Of a DNA stretch of 64,000 nt, positions 54,046-61,981 are shown in pieces. The stretch lies in assembly GCA_900543695.1 (NCBI GenBank), contig UQSG01000014.1, forward strand, positions 1 to 64,000. Direction: 5' to 3'. Each line of letters begins with the position of its first letter. Position 1 is the first letter of the stretch. The notes under the pieces are model-generated. The model saw nothing but the letters and a program-made list of their open reading frames with translations, was not told the DNA's origin and did not search any database. Made by a program: the position numbers and the translations under genes. This DNA comes from an uncultured Clostridium sp. GTDB lineage: Bacteria; Bacillota; Clostridia; UBA1212; UBA1255.

Positions 54046-54951
54046 CTATTCCGGAATGAGCTCTCCGTGCAGGGGGCGGATTTCTCTGTGCAGCATCGTA
54101 ATCCTGTCGATCTGTTTATCAATATGGTAGTGCCCGCAGTACCACACATGATAGTCCATTTTCTTTTCAATTTCTCCAAGCCACTGCTCGGTGGAACGGT
54201 CTATATCCGGTTTGAACGGCTTTTGGGCTTTTGCCCTTCTCGGCTTCTGTTTGATTGCTGCATTCTGTCTGACGGACAGGAACATTTCAGTCGGAAGGTA
54301 GCGGATCGGGCAGGTGTGCGTCAAAATACCGAAAATTTTATTGTGTTCGGCCGCAAGCCTTTCCTCGAAGCGCTTCTTTCTTTCCTCGTCCGGCATTTCG
54401 TCCTCCCAAAACGGAAGCTTTTTTTCAAGGCAGCGAAGCTTGTCTACGCTGTGCGCGCCGCCGGCAGTAATATATTTTTTCCCCTCGAAGGTATAAATTT
54501 CGCCGTCGATTGCAAAGTAAAGATTCGGATATTTCGGCTCATAGTATACCCTGCCCCCGCAGAAGTTGCGGACGCCGTACGTACCGATCCGTTCCGGTCT
54601 GCATTCTTTATTTCCATGCAGGCAGAGCAGCGTAATCTGAAGCCTGGAAATTTCGGCTTTCAGTTTATCGTCCCGGGCATCCTCATAATAATTGAAGCCG
54701 CTGTCTCCAAGAATGATCAGCACGTCTTTTCTGCGGGTATTTCTGTCCCTGCAAAACTGTCTGACTTCCGAAAAGTCCCGGTGCTTATCGCCCGTAATAA
54801 AAAATCTTGGAGGAGCCGCGTCTTCGCAGCAGAGCTTTGGGGCTCGGGGCACTTTCATTTGTTTTATGACGGCGAGCTGAAAAATCAGCAAAAGGATACT
54901 GGCAGTCTGAAAGACAACTGCCGTTAAAAAAAGAATCGTAATATGTTCCAT
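54046..54951 (-). CDS. Membrane-anchored metallophosphoesterase
   Basis: A calcineurin-like phosphoesterase (301 aa) with an N-terminal membrane helix (about residues 5-25). Metal-ligand motifs are FITGDKHRDFSEV, ILGDSGFNYYED, CLHGNKECRP (GNHE-like) and the late HTCP and WYCGHYHID. The catalytic domain follows the helix, orientation unknown. ATG 54951 is 9 bases from AAGGA; an ATG two codons earlier is only 3 away. It is the last gene after the holin/XhlA pair, 32 bases on. Substrate is unknown. Confidence 0.8.
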   Translation of the reverse strand: MEHITILFLTAVVFQTASILLLIFQLAVIKQMKVPRAPKLCCEDAAPPRFFITGDKHRDFSEVRQFCRDRNTRRKDVLIILGDSGFNYYEDARDDKLKAEISRLQITLLCLHGNKECRPERIGTYGVRNFCGGRVYYEPKYPNLYFAIDGEIYTFEGKKYITAGGAHSVDKLRCLEKKLPFWEDEMPDEERKKRFEERLAAEHNKIFGILTHTCPIRYLPTEMFLSVRQNAAIKQKPRRAKAQKPFKPDIDRSTEQWLGEIEKKMDYHVWYCGHYHIDKQIDRITMLHREIRPLHGELIPE

Positions 54952-54983
54952 GCGCATCGTTCCTTTCTTTGTTTTGACTGTTT

Positions 54984-55271
54984 TTATCCATTCTTCTTCG
55001 CCTGCGTATATAACTGATTTGCATATACGCTGGCCCCAGCTGCCAGAACGCCTTGGGTTACAGCCGTAAAAATTGCAGAGAAAAGCTCCCTGCACGTACC
55101 GATCTCAGAGGTTGCAAGCACCCAAGCTGCCGATAAAAGTACGGAGGCAGCGCCAAGCGTGACTGGAATCCATTTGTCCGGCAGTCTGCTTTTCTTCAGT
55201 CCGATTCCGATAAAGTACAAGACGGGAATCAGAACCAGAAGCTCGGATTTGATATATTCCTGATAATTCAT
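54984..55271 (-). CDS. Phage holin-like small membrane protein
   Basis: A 95-aa protein with a start MNYQEYIKSELLVLIPVLYFIGIGLKK and two or three hydrophobic helices (about 10-25, 35-55, 60-80), ending in a charged tail. It looks like a phage holin of the Hol44-type group. GGAG precedes the ATG. It follows the XhlA-like gene by 20 bases. No endolysin gene is nearby, so it is probably a captured or decayed lysis gene. Confidence 0.7.
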   Translation of the reverse strand: MNYQEYIKSELLVLIPVLYFIGIGLKKSRLPDKWIPVTLGAASVLLSAAWVLATSEIGTCRELFSAIFTAVTQGVLAAGASVYANQLYTQAKKNG

Positions 55272-55291
55272 AGCTTAATTTCTCCTTTCCG

Positions 55292-55582
55292 CTAGGCAAG
55301 AATTTGAGCGATCCCCGCGGAGATCAGGCCCCCGGCCAGCGCCGCAATCACTGCTGTGACAATTTGCTGCAGCCGCGCTTTGGGCTGTCCTTCCATTTCG
55401 TCGATCTTCCGTTCGTGCCTTGCAAGATGTTCGTTTGTGTGTTTCAGCTCCGTCGCCAGCATGACCAGCGTTTCATTCATCGAGCGGATCTCGGTCTGTA
55501 CTGCCTTCAGATCCGAAAGCTCGCGCTCCATAGTCTGAATCCGCTGCTCGTGCCGTTCCAGAACAATCTGTGTATTTTCCAT
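55292..55582 (-). CDS. XhlA-like coiled-coil membrane protein
   Basis: A 96-aa protein: residues 1-65 form a heptad coiled coil (HEQRIQTMERELSDLKAVQTEI and on) and the last 25 residues a single membrane helix (IVTAVIAALAGGLISAGIA). The layout is that of XhlA/haemolysin-type phage proteins which work with a holin. AAAGGAG precedes the ATG. It is the first gene of the three-gene group with the holin and the metallophosphoesterase. Confidence 0.65.
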   Translation of the reverse strand: MENTQIVLERHEQRIQTMERELSDLKAVQTEIRSMNETLVMLATELKHTNEHLARHERKIDEMEGQPKARLQQIVTAVIAALAGGLISAGIAQILA

Positions 55583-55607
55583 TTATGAACTCCTTTCGTT
55601 TAATTTC

Positions 55608-55629
55608 GGCAGCGTTTTATTGCTGCCGA
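55608..55629. terminator. Hairpin between the CYTH and XhlA-like genes
   Basis: Perfect arms CGGCAGC (55608-55614) and GCTGCCG (55623-55629). On the minus strand only AAATTAAACG follows, so termination of the six-gene operon here is possible but weak. Confidence 0.4.
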
Positions 55630-55668
55630 CAATTCATTTTTTATTTTTGCCGCGCAATTTAATAAACT

Positions 55669-56274
55669 TTATTCAGAGCGGATCGCAGGTCCTGCGCCGC
55701 TCCTCTGGACTGCCGCTTCCGCTTTTCTCCGGAAAAAGCGAGCCGATTTATTGCCTCCCTGCCCGATACGCAGTCGAAGCATTTTTTCATTTGCAGCAAT
55801 CCTGCTTCTGACCAGATCGGAAATTATGCCGTCAAGCTCCTTTCGCGCTAGGACCTCCGCATCCCGAACGTATTCAAGCTCCAATTCGTAGTCCGTCGTG
55901 CCAAGATAACTGTTTTTATCCAGCATCACAGAAATCCCCTTATGCGGAAAATATATCGTCCGAACCGTTTCAAGACTGCCCTGATGCCGAAGCTTCATGT
56001 CTCGAAACAAAAGATCGTCATACCGGTCCTTCACGCTCCGGGAGTGCTCCACGCTGCAATCCGCCCAGGTCTGCTGATGCGCTTTGACGGTCGCTGTGCA
56101 GACGCCGTTCTTTTCCCTGATCCGGCACGTGATGCCTTGTCTGCTCAGCTCAAAATCATCGGTGTCATAATAATGATTAACCTGTACGGCAGTTCTTCCC
56201 GCACGGTATCTGTTTTCTTTTAAAAAACGGTATTCCGGCTCCGAAAGAAGCACTTTTTTTTCAAATTCAAGCAT
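55669..56274 (-). CDS. CYTH-domain phosphatase
   Basis: A 201-aa member of the CYTH superfamily of triphosphate tunnel metalloenzymes, which act on thiamine triphosphate, polyphosphate or nucleotides. The N-terminal EFEKKVLL (ExExK variant), YYDTDDFEL, RIREKNG and TATVKA match; C-terminal DYELELEYV adds the second acidic cluster. It is the last gene of the six-gene operon and overlaps the ligase gene by 8 bases, so it serves the same pathway. Its last 30 residues are basic and variable. Confidence 0.8.
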   Translation of the reverse strand: MLEFEKKVLLSEPEYRFLKENRYRAGRTAVQVNHYYDTDDFELSRQGITCRIREKNGVCTATVKAHQQTWADCSVEHSRSVKDRYDDLLFRDMKLRHQGSLETVRTIYFPHKGISVMLDKNSYLGTTDYELELEYVRDAEVLARKELDGIISDLVRSRIAANEKMLRLRIGQGGNKSARFFRRKAEAAVQRSGAGPAIRSE

Positions 56275-57643
56275 TGCTTTCCCCTCTTTTTATTTTACCC
56301 GATCCATTCTTGGCCAGCTCCGGGAGCAGCTCGATTTTCGCCGGCATCTGATACGGCGGCAGGATCTTTGTGCAAAGCTGCTTCACCTCTTCGGGGCCTG
56401 CAAAATCTCCTGCTATTTTCAGTCCGATCTGCATGCTGCCGAAAGCGTGATATCCGTAGGCCAGCGCCTCCCGTACCCGGCGGTCAGCCTTCAGGCAGCT
56501 TTCTATTTCCTGCGGATAAATATTCATTCCCGCTTTGATAATCAGATCATCGTTTCGACCTTTGATTTTAAGCAGGCCCGCGGAATTGACTGCAGCAATG
56601 TCTCCCGTACACAGCCAGCCCTCCTTCAGCACAGCGTTTGTTTTCTCCGGGTCGTTATAATATCCCATCATCACGCTGCCGCCCCTGACATACAAAAGTC
56701 CTTCCTCCTCCGCTTCTGCGCATGCGCCCTGGGCATTCACCACGCGGAGCTCCACCGATCGCAGCGGGACTCCGACACAGTCCGGGTATTTTCGAAATAA
56801 TTCGGGCGGAAGGAACGCAACTCTCGGGCAGGCCTCCGTCAGACCGTAAACATGATAAATATCGGCGTTCGGAAAAGCGTCGGCAATCCGAAGCCCCAAC
56901 TCTTTGCTCATACATTCCCCGCTGATGCAAATACGCTTCAGCGGAAGCTCTGCTTTGCTGCGTATAAACCGGCTCATCAGGCCGAAAAGCGTCGGCGTCC
57001 CGCCCAAAGCGGTAACGCCGTATTTTTGAATCAGCGCCGGCAGGATCGGCGGATTGAAGGATTCCGAATAGAAGCGGATTTTCGCTCCCTTTACAAGCCC
57101 TGTAAGAAATTCTCCGGTCAGCACCGCGCAATGGTAGAGCGGTCTCGAAATAAGAATTGTGTCTTGTGTGCCGAGACCAAAATAAGACGCGATGTCTGAC
57201 ACATTTGTAACGACGTTCTCCTCCGTAAGCATCACGCCCTTCGGCGCGCCCGTGGTCCCGGAGGTGCAGAGAATCAGCGCAGGTTTGCGCGCCGGCTCGA
57301 CGTACCGGGAATCCGCAATCCGAACAATCTGGAAAGCACCGCCGTAGTCTGTAATAACCGCATCCGGACTGATCGCGTCCAATATCTTATTGCAGTGAAT
57401 TTCACCGTAGCGTTCAGAAAGCGGCAGCGCCGTCACGCCTGCGGCAAAGCAGCTCAGAAGAGCCATGCCCGCAGCCATTTCCGATTGACAGAAAATCGCG
57501 CAGCAGTGGATCCCCTTTAATCGTTTGGCAAACGCCTCAGCAAATATGAGCAGCTCCTCGAAGGTCAGCTCCGCATCGTTCTCGCAGCTTTTCTGTTTCA
57601 AATTCCGCTGCATTTCAGCCCTCAGAAATCGCCATAGCTCCAT
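56267..57643 (-). CDS. AMP-forming acyl or aminoacyl ligase (ANL superfamily)
   Basis: An adenylating enzyme (458 aa) that activates a carboxylic acid as an acyl-AMP and can load it on a carrier protein or CoA. The phosphate loop is LCTSGTTGAPKGVM; the aryl/acyl-binding YHVYGLTEACPR, the YVRGGSVMMGYYNDPEKT and GWLCTGDIA stretches and the catalytic lysine in NGSGKIKRGE are present. It lies directly after the BtrH-like gene with a 29-base overlap; AAAGGAG marks ATG 57643. A free acyl carrier protein two genes upstream is the probable acceptor. The acid is unknown. Confidence 0.87.
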   Translation of the reverse strand: MELWRFLRAEMQRNLKQKSCENDAELTFEELLIFAEAFAKRLKGIHCCAIFCQSEMAAGMALLSCFAAGVTALPLSERYGEIHCNKILDAISPDAVITDYGGAFQIVRIADSRYVEPARKPALILCTSGTTGAPKGVMLTEENVVTNVSDIASYFGLGTQDTILISRPLYHCAVLTGEFLTGLVKGAKIRFYSESFNPPILPALIQKYGVTALGGTPTLFGLMSRFIRSKAELPLKRICISGECMSKELGLRIADAFPNADIYHVYGLTEACPRVAFLPPELFRKYPDCVGVPLRSVELRVVNAQGACAEAEEEGLLYVRGGSVMMGYYNDPEKTNAVLKEGWLCTGDIAAVNSAGLLKIKGRNDDLIIKAGMNIYPQEIESCLKADRRVREALAYGYHAFGSMQIGLKIAGDFAGPEEVKQLCTKILPPYQMPAKIELLPELAKNGSGKIKRGESNA

Positions 57644-58640
57644 TTTCCAAGCTCCTTTCTGCTTCCTTCGTTAGAGCAGTTAAAATTTCCCGCTCCGCCG
57701 CCATAAGGGCCGACAATCTTCTGCGAATAACAGGCAGTACGGCATCTCGCCGCTTCATAAAATGGGAAGCGTAAAGCATGCGCAGCGTATCCGCTTCAGC
57801 AGCCAGCGGCTGATATTCACTGCTGAACACTGGAGGGATTCCAAGGGCCTGTTCCATGGCCGTAATTCTTTCAAGCATTACTTTCTTGTGCTCCCAAATC
57901 AGGCGGAGTACTCTGCGATCCATACGCTCGTACGGGATAGAGCCGTCATACAATCTTGCGATGTACATAGCGATATACTCCTGTACAATGATTCCGAATA
58001 CATTCCCATTTCCGTTGATCGGATACTTTTCTAAAGAGGAATTGAGATATTCTAGCAGCTTTTTGTATGCCGTTTCCGGAGAAAATACCACGCATTCAGA
58101 TTTTGCTCGGATTCCATAGATTTCGCCGTGCCCTCCATTCTTCAGAATTGCTTCCCGTCCTCTGTCAAAGGCGCTTTGCGGAGTCCAAAATTTCCGGTAC
58201 AGCCAATTGCTGTCATACGCGTAGATACAATATGTTTTATCAATCCGATTATATCCGCAGATCAGGCCGTCATGGCAGCAATGCCTTACTTTATACCAGC
58301 TTTTTCCTTTCACATAGTAATCGTCAACGCCGCCGAAGCAAACGTAATAGCCATGGTCTAAAAGATTTCGGATAATCGGATTAATATATCCGCCCGCATA
58401 TTCCGGAGGATAACTGATATGTTCCAAATACGGATTATCCTGCCAGGCTGACTTAAGGACATTAATATCCGGCGTCGTTCTCCCCGCCAAAAAGCTTCTG
58501 TTGCACGCAAGGATCATGACTTCGTTTAATACCCAGTTGCGAATAGAAGGATTCTGCACGGCAGGCGCCATGCATGTCCCCTGAAAGTGATAGGTCGCAT
58601 ACATCGGCTCTGCAAGCGGCAATTCAACAAATTTATTCAT
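57615..58640 (-). CDS. BtrH-like protein (papain-type fold, NRPS-associated)
   Basis: A 341-aa protein similar to the N-terminal BtrH domain found in nonribosomal and butirosin-type pathways, where BtrH moves an acyl chain from carrier protein to an amine. Typical parts are GYYVCFGGVDDYYV, HDGLICGYN and YCIYAYDSNW, plus an N-terminal cysteine region (QGTCMAPAVQ). ATG 58640 is preferred to a longer open frame that would run through the carrier gene. It overlaps the carrier gene by 8 bases and the ligase gene by 29. Role as acyl transferase is inference. Confidence 0.7.
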   Translation of the reverse strand: MNKFVELPLAEPMYATYHFQGTCMAPAVQNPSIRNWVLNEVMILACNRSFLAGRTTPDINVLKSAWQDNPYLEHISYPPEYAGGYINPIIRNLLDHGYYVCFGGVDDYYVKGKSWYKVRHCCHDGLICGYNRIDKTYCIYAYDSNWLYRKFWTPQSAFDRGREAILKNGGHGEIYGIRAKSECVVFSPETAYKKLLEYLNSSLEKYPINGNGNVFGIIVQEYIAMYIARLYDGSIPYERMDRRVLRLIWEHKKVMLERITAMEQALGIPPVFSSEYQPLAAEADTLRMLYASHFMKRRDAVLPVIRRRLSALMAAEREILTALTKEAERSLENGAMAISEG

Positions 58641-58878
58641 TGCTGTCACCGCCGTATTTTTCGGCGAGGCGGACAACGTCCCCGACCGTTGCAAGAGCAA
58701 ACGGATTCAGATCCGACTCGTCAAGCTCAATTTGCAGAGCCTCCTCCAATTCTACGAGCAGTGTCACCATTAAGAGGCTGTCAAGCCCCAGGTCGCTCTG
58801 CAGGCCATCTTCCTCGCGGAGCGCTTCCGTATGGCTGAGTTCCCGTAAAATTGCATACACCCTTTCTTTTGTTTTCAT
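58633..58878 (-). CDS. Acyl carrier protein
   Basis: An 81-aa stand-alone carrier. The phosphopantetheine serine lies in DLGLDSLLMVTLLVELEE and the helix III ending ATVGDVVRLAEKYGG is typical. AAAGG and an ATGA overlap with the kinase-like gene mark the start at 58878. It is distinct from a housekeeping acpP, which lies in fatty-acid clusters; here it is embedded between the kinase-like and BtrH-like genes and is probably the carrier of a small specialised pathway. No phosphopantetheinyl transferase is in the window. Confidence 0.88.
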   Translation of the reverse strand: MKTKERVYAILRELSHTEALREEDGLQSDLGLDSLLMVTLLVELEEALQIELDESDLNPFALATVGDVVRLAEKYGGDSNE

Positions 58879-59510
58879 TTGTTTATCATCCTTTCCACGG
58901 TCTGTTTTACGATAGAATAGCATTGCTCCTCCGGCGCCTGCGTAGAAATCAGGATTCCGTCGTTGGCTTTGCATATTTCGACATATTCCTTTCTCAGCTT
59001 ATATTGCAGCTCCATATCGATATACCGATTCTTCTCTGCCGCGCGGCTCCGGACACGCTTTACCGCCACTCTGACAGGCACGTCAAAGAAAAACGCTGCA
59101 TCCGGTTTCGTTACCGATTCGGCAATCTCATAAATCCATTTGTCGCATCGAAAGCCTCTTGCACGCAAATTCGCGAGGCATGAGTAAAAATAGCGGTCGC
59201 TCAGCACAATTTTGCCCTCCTCCAGCGCCGGCCCGATCACTTTGTTCACATGCTGCAGCCGGTCGCTTGCCGCAAGCAAAGACAGACTGCGATAATCGTA
59301 GGCATCGTGATCCGGGCAGTCCATATACGTTCGGAAAATATCGGACTTTCGGACAAAATCGGTAGGCTGCTTCGTTAGAAAGACAGCGTAATCGTTCTCT
59401 AAATCCGCCGTCAGCCGGTTGATCATTGTCGTTTTGCCGCAGCCGTCCAGCCCGCAAAATGTAATCAGTTTGCCTTTTTTTTCATTTTGGCGCATATTCA
59501 GTGCTTTCAT
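58875..59510 (-). CDS. Thymidylate-kinase-like P-loop protein
   Basis: A 211-aa P-loop kinase of the thymidylate-kinase fold: Walker A CGLDGCGKTTMINRL, LVLSDRYFYS-like DR motif (IVLSDRYFYSCLANL) and the lid AAEKNRYIDMELQYKLRKEY. It is too divergent and in the wrong context to be taken as housekeeping tmk; similar proteins occur in surface-polymer and peptide clusters. It shares ATGA overlaps with both neighbours, NTase upstream and ACP downstream. The phosphate acceptor is unknown. Confidence 0.75.
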   Translation of the reverse strand: MKALNMRQNEKKGKLITFCGLDGCGKTTMINRLTADLENDYAVFLTKQPTDFVRKSDIFRTYMDCPDHDAYDYRSLSLLAASDRLQHVNKVIGPALEEGKIVLSDRYFYSCLANLRARGFRCDKWIYEIAESVTKPDAAFFFDVPVRVAVKRVRSRAAEKNRYIDMELQYKLRKEYVEICKANDGILISTQAPEEQCYSIVKQTVERMINK

Positions 59511-60571
59511 CGCCCGTCCTCCTCCTGCAGATCCGATACGCGGTCGTCCAGAAAAAAGCGCTCCGTGATATCCCTTGTGCGATATAGATACGTTTTCTTT
59601 TCTCCGGGTGAAACAACGCGGTGCAGAAAATCCTTCTCCTCAAGCAGAGCTTCTTTTGCCTGTGTAAGGAGCGCCGGCGCTTTAAAGTCAAAAAGCTCCG
59701 CCGTCTGCAGGACGGCAAAGGCGCAGATTTTTCCCAGCCCCCGTTCTTCTGCGCGTCTGAAAAATTCGGAAATTTCCGAATCGCTCATCCTATCAAGCAG
59801 CAGATACAGATCCGCATATTTATAGAGCGTCATATCGCGCTTCATTTTCACCCACGGCAGCGTTGCCGCTTCTTTATATAGATGACAGGCTAAATGGATC
59901 AGAAAATCGCTCCTGTTCAGCGTCACTATGCCTTCGTTTACAACGGTATCGTTCAGCATCCGTTCCAGTACGTCGGGAGCGCTGTTTTTATAATCAAGTG
60001 AAAAATTAATATCGACTTCTAAAAATCGCATGTACGGAAGTCCGATTTCCAAAATGTAAGGAACAGTCTCCCCGCGCGTCATCTTTGATTCAATAATTTC
60101 TCGTCTGGCGGCGGGAATAAACTCTCCATTTCGGATATTTCCCTGACGGAAGCCTGCTTCCGTCAGGGCTCTGCCCAGGAGGCCGACATCCCGTGGGTGT
60201 ACCAGCAAATCGATATCATTTGCGGTACGGCAGCCCTCCGGATACAGCCTGCAAAGAAGCGCGCCTTTTAACATTGCCGCAGAACAGCCGCACTGCGCAA
60301 TCAGTCCTGACAGGAGCCTTACACACTGGAAAAAGCTGCGGTTTCTCTCGATATTTTGCTCATACGCTCCTTTCAGCGAATTACGGAATTCCCGGTTTAC
60401 GGCGCCCAGGCATTCATTTTTCTTTAGCACGCTGTAAGCGGCGCCCTGCATACGGTTAAAAAAGAGATGCCCCAGAACCGCCGGTGACGCATGCTGCAGC
60501 AGCTCCTTATCAAACCTGTCCGATTGAAAGCTGCAAAGCTGCTTGAATAATTCTTTTTCTTTCTTTTGCAT
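59507..60571 (-). CDS. Nucleotidyltransferase-fold protein (NTP_transf_5-like)
   Basis: A 354-aa protein related to the nucleotidyltransferase-fold family often found in peptide and polysaccharide clusters. The core reads MLKGALLCRLYP then RTANDIDLLVHP, with the DxD pair, and a third acidic site in FLEVDINFSLDY. A HEPN-like C-terminal helical part (about 215-354) follows. It is the first of six overlapping genes and overlaps the kinase-like gene by 4 bases. Its target is not known. Confidence 0.75.
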   Translation of the reverse strand: MQKKEKELFKQLCSFQSDRFDKELLQHASPAVLGHLFFNRMQGAAYSVLKKNECLGAVNREFRNSLKGAYEQNIERNRSFFQCVRLLSGLIAQCGCSAAMLKGALLCRLYPEGCRTANDIDLLVHPRDVGLLGRALTEAGFRQGNIRNGEFIPAARREIIESKMTRGETVPYILEIGLPYMRFLEVDINFSLDYKNSAPDVLERMLNDTVVNEGIVTLNRSDFLIHLACHLYKEAATLPWVKMKRDMTLYKYADLYLLLDRMSDSEISEFFRRAEERGLGKICAFAVLQTAELFDFKAPALLTQAKEALLEEKDFLHRVVSPGEKKTYLYRTRDITERFFLDDRVSDLQEEDGR

Positions 60572-60630
60572 TAAAACTTATACTCCTTTACTATTTATTT
60601 TTGGTTTTGTATATACAGCGATCATGGCTC

Positions 60631-60945
60631 TCAGCTGTTTTTTTCCTCCTCGCTGAGCGTACATGGATCCTGCTTGTCCGCAAAATCTGCGAGCTTATGC
60701 AACACGTTCAGTTCTTCCTCCGTCATATACATGCGCGATAGAGAGTAGCCCTCGTCGACATATACGCCGCCTCCATATCTCCCTGATTGCGTATAAATCG
60801 GCTCGCTTAAGCTCAAAGCTTCCAGATCCCGTCGGACCGTGCGCTCGGAAACGCCAAGCTCATGAGCCAAATTCCCAATCGTATCTTTTCTGCGGCGGCA
60901 AAGCTTTTTCATAATTTCGGCTCTCCGCTCGGCCGTTCCCTGCAT
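60631..60945 (-). CDS. Short DeoR/HTH_11-type transcriptional regulator
   Basis: A 104-aa regulator with only the N-terminal winged helix (IGNLAHELGVSERTVRRDLEALS followed by the wing YGGGVYV) and a short helical tail; the ligand-sensing WYL or sugar domain of long relatives is absent. AAAGGAGG precedes ATG 60945, which is preferred to a longer frame that runs through the palindrome upstream. It lies 59 bases before the six-gene operon on the same strand and may control it. Confidence 0.82.
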   Translation of the reverse strand: MQGTAERRAEIMKKLCRRRKDTIGNLAHELGVSERTVRRDLEALSLSEPIYTQSGRYGGGVYVDEGYSLSRMYMTEEELNVLHKLADFADKQDPCTLSEEEKNS

Positions 60946-60980
60946 CTTTCCACCTCCTTTCCGCGCATAGATTAACGGGT

Positions 60981-61005
60981 AAACAGGACAGCTGCTGTCC
61001 TGTTT
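60981..61005. promoter_or_regulatory. Palindromic operator before the HTH gene
   Basis: Arms AAACAGGACAGC (60981-60992) and GCTGTCCTGTTT (60994-61005) with one central base, a perfect 12-base-pair dyad 36 bases before the regulator's ATG. This is the position expected for autoregulation by the short HTH protein. Confidence 0.65.
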
Positions 61006-61009
61006 AAAA

Positions 61010-61087
61010 CGAAAAACAAAAAAAAGAAACCCGGCAAACGGAAGCGCGTATCCCGCGCAATCCAGTCTGCCAGGTCCCTCTTGATTC
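61010..61087 (-). terminator. Terminator after the zinc-ribbon gene
   Basis: On the minus strand an extended hairpin (CCTGGCAGAC to GTTTGCCGGG, with G-U pairs) is followed by TTTCTTTTTTTTG. It would stop transcription from the 57-aa gene before the HTH promoter. Confidence 0.6.
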
Positions 61088-61127
61088 CTTAACAAGTCCG
61101 ACGTATCTCTTCAGCAACTATATTTTT

Positions 61128-61301
61128 TTATTTGTCTTCTTTTTCTTTTATAACGACATAAACGCCCCGCTTCATATATGTAATGCTCAAATATTCCAGG
61201 CATTTGGGGCAGCTTCCTTCTATATGCGACTCCGGCGTCCCGCGGAAAAGTATTCTTCCGCAAATCGGGCAGCCTGACAGGAATCCCGGTTTCTCTTCCA
61301 T
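61128..61301 (-). CDS. Small zinc-ribbon protein, 57 aa
   Basis: A short gene easily missed: ATG 61301 with GGGAGGG in front and TAA at 61128-61130. The product begins MEEKPGFLSG and has two paired cysteines, CPIC then CPKC 17 residues later, a zinc ribbon similar in layout to the Com-like or rubredoxin-type knuckle, and a basic C-terminal tail. No function is known. It is followed by its own terminator and lies before the HTH regulator on the same strand. Confidence 0.65.
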   Translation of the reverse strand: MEEKPGFLSGCPICGRILFRGTPESHIEGSCPKCLEYLSITYMKRGVYVVIKEKEDK

Positions 61302-61360
61302 ATTTTAATCCCTCCCTTCGTTTCCTTCCGTCGCTAAAATCGAAAAAATTCCGTTTGCCC

Positions 61361-61406
61361 TTGACAGAAAGTTATTTCTTCTATAGAATTTAATCAGAAG
61401 TTATTT
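61361..61406 (+). promoter_or_regulatory. Promoter and repeat operator of the XRE-ImmA pair
   Basis: TTGACA (61361-61366), 17-base spacer, TAGAAT (61384-61389). The sequence AAGTTATTT occurs twice in direct orientation, inside the spacer (61369-61377) and just after the start point (61398-61406), spaced 29 bases apart, suited to repressor binding. Confidence 0.65.
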
Positions 61407-61489
61407 GCAGGTTCAGTATACATCCGCATCGGAAGTTTGTCAATGTATAACCGGAACTTTTGTAAAAATAAAATCGTTGAGGTGCTTTT

Positions 61490-61939
61490 ATGACTTTCGG
61501 AGAAAAAATAAAAAAGGCAAGACTGGCGCTGAATTTGTCCCAAAGCGAGGTTGCGGAAAAGACCGGTATTTCCGAACGCTCTCTGTATACTTATGAGCAG
61601 ACCGGCACCATGCCGAGAAGCGGAAATATCCTCAAGCTTGCGGAGGCACTGAACGTTTCGGTCGGATATCTTTTGGACGAAGAGGAAACGGACACAAAAA
61701 AAGACCTCGACCATGATATCTTTATTGCGAATGCCAGGAACAAATACGGCTGCAAGGGCGCAAAGGAAGCGGCCGACATCCTTTCCCGCGCCTCGGCGCT
61801 GTTTGCCGGCGGAGAGCTGGACGATTCCGCCAAGGATCTTTTTTTTCAATCCCTTATGGAAGTGTATCTGGAATCCAAAGAAGAGGCCAGAGCCAAATTT
61901 ACCCCCAAACGCGCCCGCAAAAAGAAAAACGGGCCGTAA
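61490..61939 (+). CDS. XRE-family repressor, ImmR-like
   Basis: A 149-aa regulator with an N-terminal helix-turn-helix (LNLSQSEVAEKTGISERSLYTYEQTG, about residues 14-40) and a helical C-terminal part. It is followed 43 bases on by an ImmA-type protease gene, the layout of phage and conjugative-element immunity repressors, in which the protease destroys the repressor on DNA damage. A ribosome site is weak (GAGGTG). Confidence 0.88.
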   Translation: MTFGEKIKKARLALNLSQSEVAEKTGISERSLYTYEQTGTMPRSGNILKLAEALNVSVGYLLDEEETDTKKDLDHDIFIANARNKYGCKGAKEAADILSRASALFAGGELDDSAKDLFFQSLMEVYLESKEEARAKFTPKRARKKKNGP

Positions 61940-61981
61940 GATGGCCGGTCAGGCTGCAGACGGCAGGAGGTGTCCGCACGA

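Noticed and set aside
60946..61127. T-box or other riboswitch before the HTH gene
   Set aside because: The folded part is explained by a terminator and a palindrome; no T-box signature (GGTGG) is present.
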